From CAYTAU01 sp964442075 (GTDB taxonomy: Bacteria > Bacteroidota > Bacteroidia > Bacteroidales > CAYTAU01): a stretch of 64,000 nt of DNA. The stretch spans positions 75,785 to 139,784 of the forward strand of contig CAYTWH010000004.1 in the NCBI GenBank assembly GCA_964442075.1, read 5' to 3'. Below, in pieces: positions 1-8,130 of this stretch (position 1 is its first letter; every line of letters starts with the position of its first letter). The notes below the pieces were generated by a model that saw only the letters and a list, made by a program, of their open reading frames with translations, did no database searches and was not told where the DNA came from. A program made the translations under genes and the position numbers.

Positions 1-449
1 TTAAAACATCTCTACAGCAAACAGGAGAAAAAGGAGAAAGAAAAGACGGAATGGATATGGCGCTTTGTGTAATAAATTATGAAACAATGGAGATGCAATT
101 TGCGGGTGCTTACAACCCATTACTCCTTATTAGAAATAATGAGCTAAAGGAATATAAAGCAGACAGAATGCCAATTGGAGTTCATATTAAAGACAAAGAA
201 TCATTTACAAATCAAATAATAAAAATTCAAAGTGAAGACAGAATATATCTTTATTCTGACGGATATGGAGATCAGTTTGGAGGAAGTGAAAATGAAAAAT
301 TTATGAAAAAAAGATTAAAAAATTATTTTTTAGAAATAAATAACTTTCCAATGAAAGAGCAAAAGGAAAAGCTAGAAAACACATTCGAACAATGGAAAGG
401 AAATTTTGATCAAATTGATGATGTTGTTATTGTTGGAATAAAAATATAA
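1..449 (+). CDS. SpoIIE-type PP2C serine phosphatase, C-terminal part (5'-truncated)
   Basis: The reading frame is open from base 3, upstream of the first ATG at 51, and reads KTSLQQTGEKGERKDGMDMA, so the gene begins before the window. The visible part matches the C-terminal half of SpoIIE/RsbU-like PP2C phosphatases: the DGMDMALCVINYE strand, the AGAYNPLLLI strand, the MPIGVHI loop and the metal-binding YLYSDGYGDQFGG motif, closing with DDVVIVGIKI. In Bacteroidota such domains usually sit at the end of long sensor proteins (7TM, TPR or GAF) that act in signalling through partner-switching or c-di-nucleotide-independent stress circuits; the sensor part is not visible here. Ends just before a strong terminator. 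Family call is firm, the role is not known. Confidence 0.85.
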   Translation, partial: KTSLQQTGEKGERKDGMDMALCVINYETMEMQFAGAYNPLLLIRNNELKEYKADRMPIGVHIKDKESFTNQIIKIQSEDRIYLYSDGYGDQFGGSENEKFMKKRLKNYFLEINNFPMKEQKEKLENTFEQWKGNFDQIDDVVIVGIKI

Positions 450-460
450 TCAATATTTTA

Positions 461-493
461 AAAAACCCCAATAGTTTTTCTATTGGGGTTTTT
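461..493. terminator. bidirectional rho-independent terminator
   Basis: A perfect 13-bp stem (aaaaaccccaata / tattggggttttt) closes a 7-nt loop. A-rich and T-rich flanks make it work on either strand. It lies between the convergent phosphatase and porin genes. Confidence 0.85.
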
Positions 494-509
494 AAATTAT
501 TTTTTTAAT

Positions 510-1775
510 TTAAAATGAATATATTACAGAAAACATGCTTCTAAGATTATATACATCTTCATAATCTTGCACATCTCCTAAACTATTAATACCAGTCTCA
601 AAATCATCTGATGCTCTAGCATAAGCTGCATTTGTAAATTCAAATTCAAATGCAAATTTAAATTTTCCTGAAATAAATACAAGTCTTGGAGAAACACGAT
701 ATACATATGCAATATTACTGCCACGTGATGAATATGTGTCTGTTACAATGTTTTTCAAGGAACCTAAATTCTTAGTATATCCTGCAAATAAACCTGCTTG
801 AATTTTCTTCCCATTACTATGAATATCTGTCCATACAGAAAAATTATCTAAAGTGGTATATGAAACATGTCCTGTTGTATTTGTAATAGAATCATATTCT
901 ACGGCGTAACCACCAAGCATTAGTAAATCGTACATATTTTGTCCCCAAACTCCTTCTAATTTGAATGTTAATTTCGGTGTTTTGTATTTTAAAAATGCAA
1001 TAGCAGAAAAACTATTTACAGTTTCATCTGTTTTATATACTGCTCCAGAATCTCCAATAGTACTTAATGCAGGCTTTAACATTTTAAAACCTCCGCCAAA
1101 ACCAGTAAATAATTTTTTGTCCTTAGTTTCATATTGAAATTGAATATGCATATCAGGAATTCCTGAATTTCTTAAAGATGTTGAACCGCCCGGGCTAGCA
1201 AAATCTCTTTGCGATTGGGCAACACCAATTATATTTAGATTACCAAGTTTATGACTAAGTCTTAATTGTGGATTTCTTGAAAATGGCTGAAATGGAACCC
1301 CTGTATTAAAAGAAATTGTGCCAGGGAAACAACCGGTAACAAACATTGGATGCCAGTATTGACCAGCCAAAAACTCTGTTTTTTCCCATTTTAATTTTGC
1401 AAATGCATGTCTTAATCTAAAACCATTAATATCACTATTTGTATGACCAAAAAATGCTCCCTCAATAGCACCCGAAGTTTTGGCTCCAAAAGCATCAGGA
1501 CCACTAATTGTTCCTTTTAACCTTGACTGAATTGAAAGAAAATTATAATTTAATCCAGTATTTATATCTTCTTCGTTTGCATCAAATGAAATATCCGATG
1601 GGTATAACAAAAAATGTCCTTCTCTAACAGAGACTGTTTGTCTGGTGTCAAAAAAAACATCGTTTTTAACAAAACCACTAAAATTAATGCCGAATTTTTT
1701 TTCCTCATCTTGTGCTTTTGTTACGGCAGGCAAAAGTAAAATGATTGAAATTAAGCTGATTAATAAATTTTTCAT
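510..1775 (-). CDS. DcaP-like outer-membrane porin
   Basis: 421 residues with a clear signal peptide (MKNLLISLISIILLLPA, cleavage near AQDEE). The rest has alternating beta-strand patterns with aromatic girdles and ends in a C-terminal aromatic residue (FSVIYSF), as in outer-membrane barrels. The N-terminal part (INFSGFVKNDVFFDTRQ), the internal LAGQYWHPMF and FQPFSRNPQLRLS stretches resemble the DcaP/trimeric porin group found in Bacteroidota; that assignment is from memory of the family and is less sure than the barrel call. It diverges from the acetate symporter operon, so a role in passage of small organic acids is a guess. The first ATG at 1775 gives the signal peptide directly. Confidence 0.6.
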   Translation of the reverse strand: MKNLLISLISIILLLPAVTKAQDEEKKFGINFSGFVKNDVFFDTRQTVSVREGHFLLYPSDISFDANEEDINTGLNYNFLSIQSRLKGTISGPDAFGAKTSGAIEGAFFGHTNSDINGFRLRHAFAKLKWEKTEFLAGQYWHPMFVTGCFPGTISFNTGVPFQPFSRNPQLRLSHKLGNLNIIGVAQSQRDFASPGGSTSLRNSGIPDMHIQFQYETKDKKLFTGFGGGFKMLKPALSTIGDSGAVYKTDETVNSFSAIAFLKYKTPKLTFKLEGVWGQNMYDLLMLGGYAVEYDSITNTTGHVSYTTLDNFSVWTDIHSNGKKIQAGLFAGYTKNLGSLKNIVTDTYSSRGSNIAYVYRVSPRLVFISGKFKFAFEFEFTNAAYARASDDFETGINSLGDVQDYEDVYNLRSMFSVIYSF

Positions 1776-1858
1776 AAATTATTTTTTAGTAATTAATGCG
1801 TAAAAATATAAATTATTTGTAAAAAAAATGCATTTAATTTTAAATTAAAAAATAATTA

Positions 1859-1889
1859 TTTGTGTTAATAAAATATTTTTATATTTTAG
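1859..1889 (+). promoter_or_regulatory. Bacteroidota-type promoter for the acetate symporter operon
   Basis: TTTG at 1859-1862, 19 bases, then TATTTTAG at 1882-1889. This matches the Bacteroidota -33 TTTG / -7 TAnnTTTG pattern with one mismatch. Predicted leader of roughly 60 nt before the ATG at 1958. Confidence 0.45.
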
Positions 1890-1957
1890 CCGATGTTTTA
1901 TTCTTAAATTCAGGATAAATTTCAAATATTTTTTATATTAATTAAAATAATAAAATT

Positions 1958-2239
1958 ATGGATCATGGACCAGCAGTAGAACTAGGTGTCGACAAAGCCT
2001 CCGCAAAGAAGGCTAAACTCGGTGTTTGGTTATTTATATTGTATACAATAGTGTATGCAATTTTTGTTGCAATAGGAGTTTTAAACTATGAAGCAATGGG
2101 AAAAATTGTTTTAGGAAATCAAAACCTTGCAGTTGTTTTCGGTTTTGGATTAATTATTCTTGCAATTATAATGGGACTAATATATAATTGGATATGTACA
2201 TCGTATGAAAATAAATTAAATAAGGAGGAACAATCATGA
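1958..2239 (+). CDS. DUF485 small membrane protein, partner of acetate symporter
   Basis: 93 residues with two predicted transmembrane helices (about 24-44 and 58-82) and charged ends. This is the DUF485 (YjcH-like) pattern, a small inner-membrane protein that almost always precedes a sodium:solute symporter of the ActP type. Its stop overlaps the start of the symporter gene (ATGA at 2236-2239), which indicates translational coupling. Function of the family is not established; it may help assembly or regulation of the transporter. Confidence is high because family and context agree. Confidence 0.85.
   Translation: MDHGPAVELGVDKASAKKAKLGVWLFILYTIVYAIFVAIGVLNYEAMGKIVLGNQNLAVVFGFGLIILAIIMGLIYNWICTSYENKLNKEEQS
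2222..2228 (+). promoter_or_regulatory. strong Shine-Dalgarno site for the symporter gene
   Basis: AAGGAGG lies 7 nt before the ATG at 2236, inside the last codons of the upstream gene. Strong sites like this are rare in this window, where most genes have only A-rich leaders; here it fixes the start and fits a coupled, overlapping gene pair. Confidence 0.7.
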
Positions 2240-4128
2240 TATATGAAGCGTCGACATTTGCAATAGTTTTATTCATATTTTTTGTAGTTATTGTTCTTGG
2301 CTTATCATTTTATTTTGCCAGAAAAACTAAATCTGCCAGTGGTTATTTTGCCGCAGGCGGAACAATTCATTGGGCAGTTAACGGTATCGCTTTTGCCGGC
2401 GATTATTTATCGGCCGCTTCTTTCTTAGGAATTTGTGGTATGATTGCATACTCTGGTTATGATGGATTTTTATATTCGATTGGTTACCTTGCGGGATGGG
2501 TTGTTGCATTATTCTTAGTTGCAGAACCTATGAAACGTTTAGGTAAATTTACTTTTACAGATGCATTAGATGCAAAATTCAACTCAAAAGCAATTCAATT
2601 TACAGCTGCTTTAAGTACACTTATTGTATCAATTTTTTATCTTATTCCACAAATGGTAGGTGCAGGTGTTCTTGTTACACCATTATTGGGATTACCACAT
2701 TGGGTAGGAGTTGTTATTGTAGGAGCAATAGTTATTACCATTGTTGCTACAGCCGGTATGACATCAACTACTTATGTGCAGTTTTTAAAAGGCGGTTTGT
2801 TAATAATATTTTCAACAATTTTAGCTGTTTATATATTCAATAATGGTTTTAAATTAGTTCCCGATTCTGATGATCAAAAATATCACGAGTTTATTGAATT
2901 GAATGAAGGCAATATGCAGGGGTATGAACTTGTAACTAATGTTGAGGTAAAAGGTCATAAGTTTGCTAAAATGGAGAATGGGGGTATTAATCGCTGGTTT
3001 GAACAAACAGAAACTGGTTATATCGAGATACTTTCAAAAACAGTTGAGGCAGATGGAGATGAACTATATAATGGAGAACCAAAAGAAAATTCAAAATTCT
3101 TTCAGGTAGGTCATATGAGTAAGATTATTGTTGATGGCGAGGAAGTAAAAGAAACAGGAGCATTAAGTCCATTCAAATATTTATCAACAATTAACAATAG
3201 TGAAATAGTAAGGTTTTTGAAAGAACATTTTGAAGATGGAGAAAATAGTGTAACTGTTTGGCGTCAGGAAATTACTCAAGGTTCTGATATGTTAATCCCG
3301 GGATTAAAGTTTAAGAAAATTAAAGAAGAGAGTATGATAGGAAAGATAAACTTTATCTCTTTAATGTTAGCCTTATTTCTTGGTACAGCATCATTGCCAC
3401 ATATTTTAATTCGATATTATACAGTACCTAGTCAAAAAGATGCCAGGAAATCTACTATTATTGCAATTGCAGCTATTGGATTTTTCTATGTATTAACATT
3501 ATTCATGGGTCTTGGAGCTGCTACAAACGGCGTGCTTGATGTTGAAAGCAGCAATATGTCAGGTCCACTTCTTGCTAAAGCATTTGGTATTGGTCTGTTC
3601 TCAATAATTTCAGCTATTGCGTTTGCTACTGTTTTAGGAACTGTATCTGGACTTATTGTAGCATCTTCTGGTGCTATTGCGCACGACTTTATTGATAAAT
3701 TTTTGGGTAAAGATTTAGGTGATAAAGGAAAAGTTAGAGCAGGAAAAATTGCTGCTTTTGCCGTTGGTATTATTGCAATTATTTTAGGTATTTTGTTTAA
3801 AGGAATGAACGTGTCGTTCTTAGTTGGTTGGGCATTTGCTGTTGCAGCATCTGCAAATCTTCCTGCAATTCTTATGGTATTGTTTTGGAAAAAAACAACT
3901 GCAAAAGGTGTTGCATGGTCTATTATTGTTGGTATTGTTACAGCACTTGGATTAATTATTACAGGTCCAACAATTGGAGAACAATTCTTTGGTATTGCAA
4001 AAGAAAATGCAATTCAACCATTAGATGCTCCTGCAATATTCTCTTTCACATTAGCTCTAATTACTTTGATTGTAGTTTCGTTAATGACACAAAAAGATAA
4101 TTCAACTAAAAAGTTTGATGTAAACTAA
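2236..4128 (+). CDS. sodium:solute symporter, ActP-like acetate permease
   Basis: 630 residues, polytopic, of the SSS (solute:sodium symporter) family. N-terminal part shows the family features: SFYFARKTKSASGYFAAGG, then the helix with NGIAFAGDYLSAASFLG and the GYDGFLYSIGYLAGW segment, as in acetate/glycolate permease ActP. C-terminal helices include the FATVLGTVSGLIVASSGAIAHDF region. Substrate is inferred from the preceding DUF485 gene, which typically pairs with monocarboxylate symporters. It is longer than E. coli ActP (about 549 residues) because of a hydrophilic insert at roughly residues 205-372 between membrane helices. Translationally coupled to the upstream gene and closed by a strong terminator. 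Confidence 0.85.
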   Translation: MIYEASTFAIVLFIFFVVIVLGLSFYFARKTKSASGYFAAGGTIHWAVNGIAFAGDYLSAASFLGICGMIAYSGYDGFLYSIGYLAGWVVALFLVAEPMKRLGKFTFTDALDAKFNSKAIQFTAALSTLIVSIFYLIPQMVGAGVLVTPLLGLPHWVGVVIVGAIVITIVATAGMTSTTYVQFLKGGLLIIFSTILAVYIFNNGFKLVPDSDDQKYHEFIELNEGNMQGYELVTNVEVKGHKFAKMENGGINRWFEQTETGYIEILSKTVEADGDELYNGEPKENSKFFQVGHMSKIIVDGEEVKETGALSPFKYLSTINNSEIVRFLKEHFEDGENSVTVWRQEITQGSDMLIPGLKFKKIKEESMIGKINFISLMLALFLGTASLPHILIRYYTVPSQKDARKSTIIAIAAIGFFYVLTLFMGLGAATNGVLDVESSNMSGPLLAKAFGIGLFSIISAIAFATVLGTVSGLIVASSGAIAHDFIDKFLGKDLGDKGKVRAGKIAAFAVGIIAIILGILFKGMNVSFLVGWAFAVAASANLPAILMVLFWKKTTAKGVAWSIIVGIVTALGLIITGPTIGEQFFGIAKENAIQPLDAPAIFSFTLALITLIVVSLMTQKDNSTKKFDVN

Positions 4129-4142
4129 ATTATAAAAATTAT

Positions 4143-4180
4143 AAAAAAACCCTGACAATAATAATTGTCAGGGTTTTTTT
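4143..4180. terminator. bidirectional rho-independent terminator
   Basis: A perfect 17-bp stem (aaaaaaaccctgacaat / attgtcagggttttttt) closes a 4-nt loop. It has A7 on the left and T7 on the right, so it serves both the symporter operon and the convergent minus-strand gene. Confidence 0.9.
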
Positions 4181-4199
4181 ATTTTCATTTTCAATATTT

Positions 4200-4661
4200 T
4201 TAATAAATAGAATTTTCAAATTGTGAAATAGTCTGTTTATCCAAGAACTCTTTTGGGAAAAAAATTACTTGCTTATTTTGTAGTTTAACAAAAAAGTATT
4301 TTTTATTTTTCTCCAATTTATTTTCTCTTAGATCTATCTTGTCTTCTCTTAACCTATCTTTAATATATAGATAATCTTCTTCAAATTTAAACTCAAAAGT
4401 TTCGTCTTTAGAAGCTAAAGCTAAAACCAAAATTAAAGGTTTTATCGAATAAAATAAACCATAGGCAAGGCAAAAAACAATTCCCCAATATATATAAGCT
4501 GAATTCTCTTTTAATGTAGTGTAATTATATAAATAAAGCCCAACAACTGTTAATACTGGACCCATTAAGCGTCTCATATTATTAATGATCCAAGTACTTC
4601 CATAAAAATAATTGTAGATGTAAAAACGATTAAATTCTCTTTTTGTTAATGTAATTTTCAT
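4200..4661 (-). CDS. small membrane protein, possibly YcxB-like
   Basis: 153 residues. Two hydrophobic segments (about 34-48 and 57-82) are followed by a soluble C-terminal region with the order EFKFEEDYLYIKD ... KKYFFVKLQNKQVIFFPKEFL. Two helices followed by a beta-rich tail ending in a PK.FL motif is the layout of YcxB-like proteins, whose function is unknown. The match is by pattern only. The gene stands alone, with the bidirectional terminator just beyond its end and about 140 bp to the next gene. Confidence 0.55.
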   Translation of the reverse strand: MKITLTKREFNRFYIYNYFYGSTWIINNMRRLMGPVLTVVGLYLYNYTTLKENSAYIYWGIVFCLAYGLFYSIKPLILVLALASKDETFEFKFEEDYLYIKDRLREDKIDLRENKLEKNKKYFFVKLQNKQVIFFPKEFLDKQTISQFENSIY

Positions 4662-4800
4662 ATTATTTATGAATTATTTAAAAAATCAAAAATACATTAT
4701 TTTTGATAATTTAAATTGAAAAATTTCATATTAGCTAATTATGTAAAATAAGAAATATGTGAAATCATATATTTTAAACGGCAATCATTTGTCTGGTTTT

Positions 4801-6573
4801 TTAATTGAATCTTTCAAGTATTGAGTTGTCGTCAATTTCTTTTGAAAGAGATTCTATTGTTTGCATAGGAACTTCAAAAAGATCAAGTATTATCAATCCG
4901 TCTAAAGCATTGTTAAATTTTGGGTCAATATTAAACCCAATTATTTTGGCATTTAATTTTAAATACTTTTTAAGTAGTATCGGTAATTTTAAATTATTTG
5001 GTTCAATATCCTCAATAATTTTATCTAATTTACTAAAATCATCCTTAGAGCTTTCAATAAAAATATCCGTATCAACTTCAATATCTGTTTTAACATGAAA
5101 CCTTTTTCTTGGAGTAATATAAGCTGCAAGGTTATAATCAAAATAATTAGCTTTTATAAATTGGATTATAATGCTTTTTGAGAATTTTGAAAAAATATTG
5201 CTTATGCTTACGGGCCCAAGTAGATATCTATATTCAGGATTTTTAAGCAGAAGATAAAGTATTCCCTTCCACAACAAAAATAATGGAATAATTTGTCTTT
5301 GATATTCTTTTACAATAAACGATCTGCCAAGTTCAATTGATTCTGCTAATATGGGGTTAAATTGTTTTTTTATCTTAAACAAAGTCTCTGTATAAAATCC
5401 TTTTTGCCCATATTTTGATATTATCTCTTTTCCTTTTCCAACTCTATATGCCCCAACAATTTGTTGTAAATTTGTATCCCAAATAAATAACTGGTGATAA
5501 TAAAGGTCAAATTCGTCAATATCTATACCGCGATTAGTCCCTTCACCCATTTCACGAAAAGTAACTTCGCGTAAACGACCTATTTCAGTTAAAATATTAG
5601 GAATATTTTCAGGAGGCGAACAATAAACCTCAAAATTTTTCTGTTTTAATAAAAAATCCGCTTTTGGCAATTCTTTTATTTCTTTAACAAGTAATTTTTG
5701 CGAAATACTATCAACTATTTGTTCTCCTTTTTTTAAATGCAAAATGCCTTTTCTGAAAAACTTTTTAACTTCTAGGGATGTTCCCAAAGCATATGTTTTT
5801 GCTCTTAAAAATCTTCCGTAACGTTCTATATCAAAAAAATCTTCCTGATCCTTTATGGAAATAGGATTACCAATTTTTATTTTTATGATTTTTCTCTTTT
5901 TGTTTAATAACTCTGATGGCAATTTTGCTGTTTGCAACATTGGGTGAATTAATCCGAGTATATGAAAAAATCTGCTGTTTGTACCTTTAAAATATATTGG
6001 AATAACAGGAACTTGTGCTTTTTTTATTAATCTAACTGCCGAATTTTGCCATTGTCTGTCTGTAATTATACTTGTATCGGAAGTATATGCCGATACTTCT
6101 CCGGCAGGAAATATCCCAAGGGGGTTTCCTTCTTGCATATGACTCATTGCCAATTTAATACCGGCATAACTTGCTTGTGTTTCAAGTTGGTTTAATGATA
6201 AATAGAAGTTTTCCAAGGGCTTGATATTTTGAAGAAGAAAATTAGCCATTACCTTAAAGTCAGGCCTAATTTCAGACAGAATTTTAATTAATAAAATTCC
6301 ATCTAAACCACCATAAGGATGATTTGAAATAGTGATAAATGAACCTTCTTTGGGAATTTTTTTTAAATCTTCTTCACTAATTTCGTAGTTAATTCTTAAA
6401 AATTTTGTTAAAGCTTCAAAGAACTGATCTTTAGGCAGGTTACATATCTGAGAATATACTTTATTTATTTTTCTTGTACGCAATAAGGTCATCAAAAATT
6501 TTGATGTACGCATTCCTCCTTTACCCTTTAATTTTATAGCCTTATTAAAGTCTTTTGGATCAACAAGTTTCAT
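4801..6573 (-). CDS. fused PlsC-like and OlsB-like acyltransferase (OlsF-type aminolipid synthase)
   Basis: 590 residues in two parts. The N-terminal part (about 60-270) is a lysophospholipid-acyltransferase fold with the catalytic NHPYGGLDG motif near residue 82 and the IFPAGEVSAY substrate motif. The spacing is H-x5-D rather than the H-x4-D of E. coli PlsC, as in the hemolysin/OlsA-like branch. The C-terminal part (about 310-560) is a GNAT-like N-acyltransferase of the OlsB type, with LREVTFREMGEGT, DLYYHQLFIWD, GAYRVGKG and ELGRSFI. This order is that of OlsF, in which one protein N-acylates ornithine and then O-acylates the lyso-lipid, yielding phosphorus-free membrane aminolipids. In Bacteroidota the amino acid may be glycine instead. 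Lies 12 bp after the lipoprotein gene on the same strand. Confidence 0.75.
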   Translation of the reverse strand: MKLVDPKDFNKAIKLKGKGGMRTSKFLMTLLRTRKINKVYSQICNLPKDQFFEALTKFLRINYEISEEDLKKIPKEGSFITISNHPYGGLDGILLIKILSEIRPDFKVMANFLLQNIKPLENFYLSLNQLETQASYAGIKLAMSHMQEGNPLGIFPAGEVSAYTSDTSIITDRQWQNSAVRLIKKAQVPVIPIYFKGTNSRFFHILGLIHPMLQTAKLPSELLNKKRKIIKIKIGNPISIKDQEDFFDIERYGRFLRAKTYALGTSLEVKKFFRKGILHLKKGEQIVDSISQKLLVKEIKELPKADFLLKQKNFEVYCSPPENIPNILTEIGRLREVTFREMGEGTNRGIDIDEFDLYYHQLFIWDTNLQQIVGAYRVGKGKEIISKYGQKGFYTETLFKIKKQFNPILAESIELGRSFIVKEYQRQIIPLFLLWKGILYLLLKNPEYRYLLGPVSISNIFSKFSKSIIIQFIKANYFDYNLAAYITPRKRFHVKTDIEVDTDIFIESSKDDFSKLDKIIEDIEPNNLKLPILLKKYLKLNAKIIGFNIDPKFNNALDGLIILDLFEVPMQTIESLSKEIDDNSILERFN

Positions 6574-6585
6574 GAATTAAAAAAT

Positions 6586-7362
6586 TTACTTAACTATCTC
6601 ACATTCTTCCATTATAACATTTCCAAAAACCTCTCCTTTGATAATCCCTTTTATCACAATATCATTTCTGTTATTTGCAATACTTTCGGGTGGTTCTTCA
6701 AGCATTCTGCATCCTACCGCTTTGTCTTTTGTTTCAGGGTCTGCAAGATCAACACGAATTGTAACACCATAACTGGTTGTAGAAGTTGTTGTTGAACTGT
6801 AATATCCAATTACCGAAACTTCTTTATTGTTCCACGCAAAATAAGAATTATGTAAATCCTGAACAAATATTGGTTCTGTTCCAATATTTTCAGGGTTAAG
6901 ATTACTGTTTTCTTTTATTTCACCGTCAATAGACACAATTTCACAATCTTTTAAAGTTATTGAGCCAAAAGAACTACCATCAATAGTCCCTTTAACAACA
7001 ATTGTTTTTGATTGTTCAACTTTTTCGCCTTCATAGTCTTCTAATAATTCACAGTACACAAGTTGTGTTGATGAATCGGGATTACTTACTAATTTCACTT
7101 CATCTTTTACACTGCCGTATGAAAACATAATATCGCAATAAGCTATAACTGTTACTTCTTTTCCTTCCCATGCAAAAAATGCTTTTTTTAGTTCCGCAAC
7201 GGGTATTGGAATATTTGTATCTACTTTTTCGGGATTTAATAATGTATTTTCCTGAATAACTTCTTCTTCAATAATTACAGCTTCTTCTACAGTTTCATTT
7301 TTACAATTGTTGAAAATAAAAACAAGAAAGAAAATTAAGGATAATAATATTAGATTTTTCAT
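6586..7362 (-). CDS. lipoprotein with duplicated OB-fold-like domain
   Basis: 258 residues. The lipobox is FIFNNC, with Cys near residue 20, followed by an acidic spacer. Two homologous halves follow: LLNPEKVDTNIPIPVAELKKAFFAWEGKEVTVIAYCD..., and NLNPENIGTEPIFVQDLHNSYFAWNNKEVSVIGYYS.... Both halves share the FAW-x-x-KEV(T/S)VI motif, a central VKL/VDLADP strand, and close with the pattern G-x-I-x-G-x2-FG-x-(I/V)-x-(L/M)-x-(D/E)-CEIV. The fold looks like the tRNA_anti-like OB-fold seen in many Bacteroidota lipoproteins. Ligand unknown. Transcribed just upstream of the aminolipid synthase. Confidence 0.65.
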   Translation of the reverse strand: MKNLILLSLIFFLVFIFNNCKNETVEEAVIIEEEVIQENTLLNPEKVDTNIPIPVAELKKAFFAWEGKEVTVIAYCDIMFSYGSVKDEVKLVSNPDSSTQLVYCELLEDYEGEKVEQSKTIVVKGTIDGSSFGSITLKDCEIVSIDGEIKENSNLNPENIGTEPIFVQDLHNSYFAWNNKEVSVIGYYSSTTTSTTSYGVTIRVDLADPETKDKAVGCRMLEEPPESIANNRNDIVIKGIIKGEVFGNVIMEECEIVK

Positions 7363-7430
7363 TTTATTTAAATATGTTTACATAAGGAAATTTTCAACAA
7401 AAATAAACAATTTTTTATTATGAATCGAAT

Positions 7431-8099
7431 ATGAAAATTATTAACTTAATGAAACATCTATCATTTATATTATTCGCAATTGCGTTATTTTGTTTTTTTT
7501 CTTGCAACAACAATGTTGAAAACAAAAAACACACAGAAAATGTTGTTGAACAAACAATTGAAATTGAAATAGACAACGGTGAAAGTTTGTTAATTCAAAC
7601 AAAAGACACAAATTTAAGCTTATTTGTTAAAAATCAAATTACGGGATATAAAGTGTTAAATAATGATAAAAATGACAAACTTTATACTCTTGAACATTCC
7701 GATTTTATATTTTCCGAATATGCTCTGCTAAAAAAAGAAACAACAATTAATTATGGCGAAATAAGCGGCATTTATCCAAAATTGAATCTCTATTTGTATT
7801 CATATAAAGACAGTATTCTGTGTTTAAATGCTTTTTCAATCTGGTTAAGATCTATTGGTAATGATAGTGAAATTAAAATAATGAAAAATAAAGAACACGT
7901 AAAAACACCGCCAATATATGCTATAAAAACTGATATGGAAATTTTTGTTTTATATTATTTATGTGAGCATAATGAAAACAACTGGATAGAAATAAAAGAA
8001 AAAATGCAAAATTATTATAAAGACAAAAATCATATAATAATGGATATTGATTGTGGGGGTCCACTGATTTGGGAATTGTGTGCGATTAAAATGGATTAA
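7431..8099 (+). CDS. hypothetical lipoprotein
   Basis: 222 residues with a signal sequence and lipobox (LFCFFSC, Cys near residue 25). The mature part begins with an acidic stretch, then a mixed soluble domain with no motif I recognise. An internal ATG at 7449 (MKHLSFILF) would also give a good signal peptide, so the start is uncertain by six codons. It diverges from the OB-fold lipoprotein and ends 31 bp before the SIR2-like gene, so the two may be co-transcribed. No function can be assigned. Confidence 0.6.
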   Translation: MKIINLMKHLSFILFAIALFCFFSCNNNVENKKHTENVVEQTIEIEIDNGESLLIQTKDTNLSLFVKNQITGYKVLNNDKNDKLYTLEHSDFIFSEYALLKKETTINYGEISGIYPKLNLYLYSYKDSILCLNAFSIWLRSIGNDSEIKIMKNKEHVKTPPIYAIKTDMEIFVLYYLCEHNENNWIEIKEKMQNYYKDKNHIIMDIDCGGPLIWELCAIKMD

Positions 8100-8130
8100 A
8101 AACAATTATGATAAAATATTAAACCTAACT

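Noticed and set aside
721..735. CACGTG near 725 as a second parS
   Set aside because: The flanks (CTGCCACGTGATGA) do not match the TGTTNCACGTGNAACA pattern, and it lies inside the porin gene.
3828..4100. Plus-strand frame inside the acetate symporter gene, rich in Cys and Tyr
   Set aside because: It is an out-of-frame shadow of a well-supported transporter gene, with no start signal.
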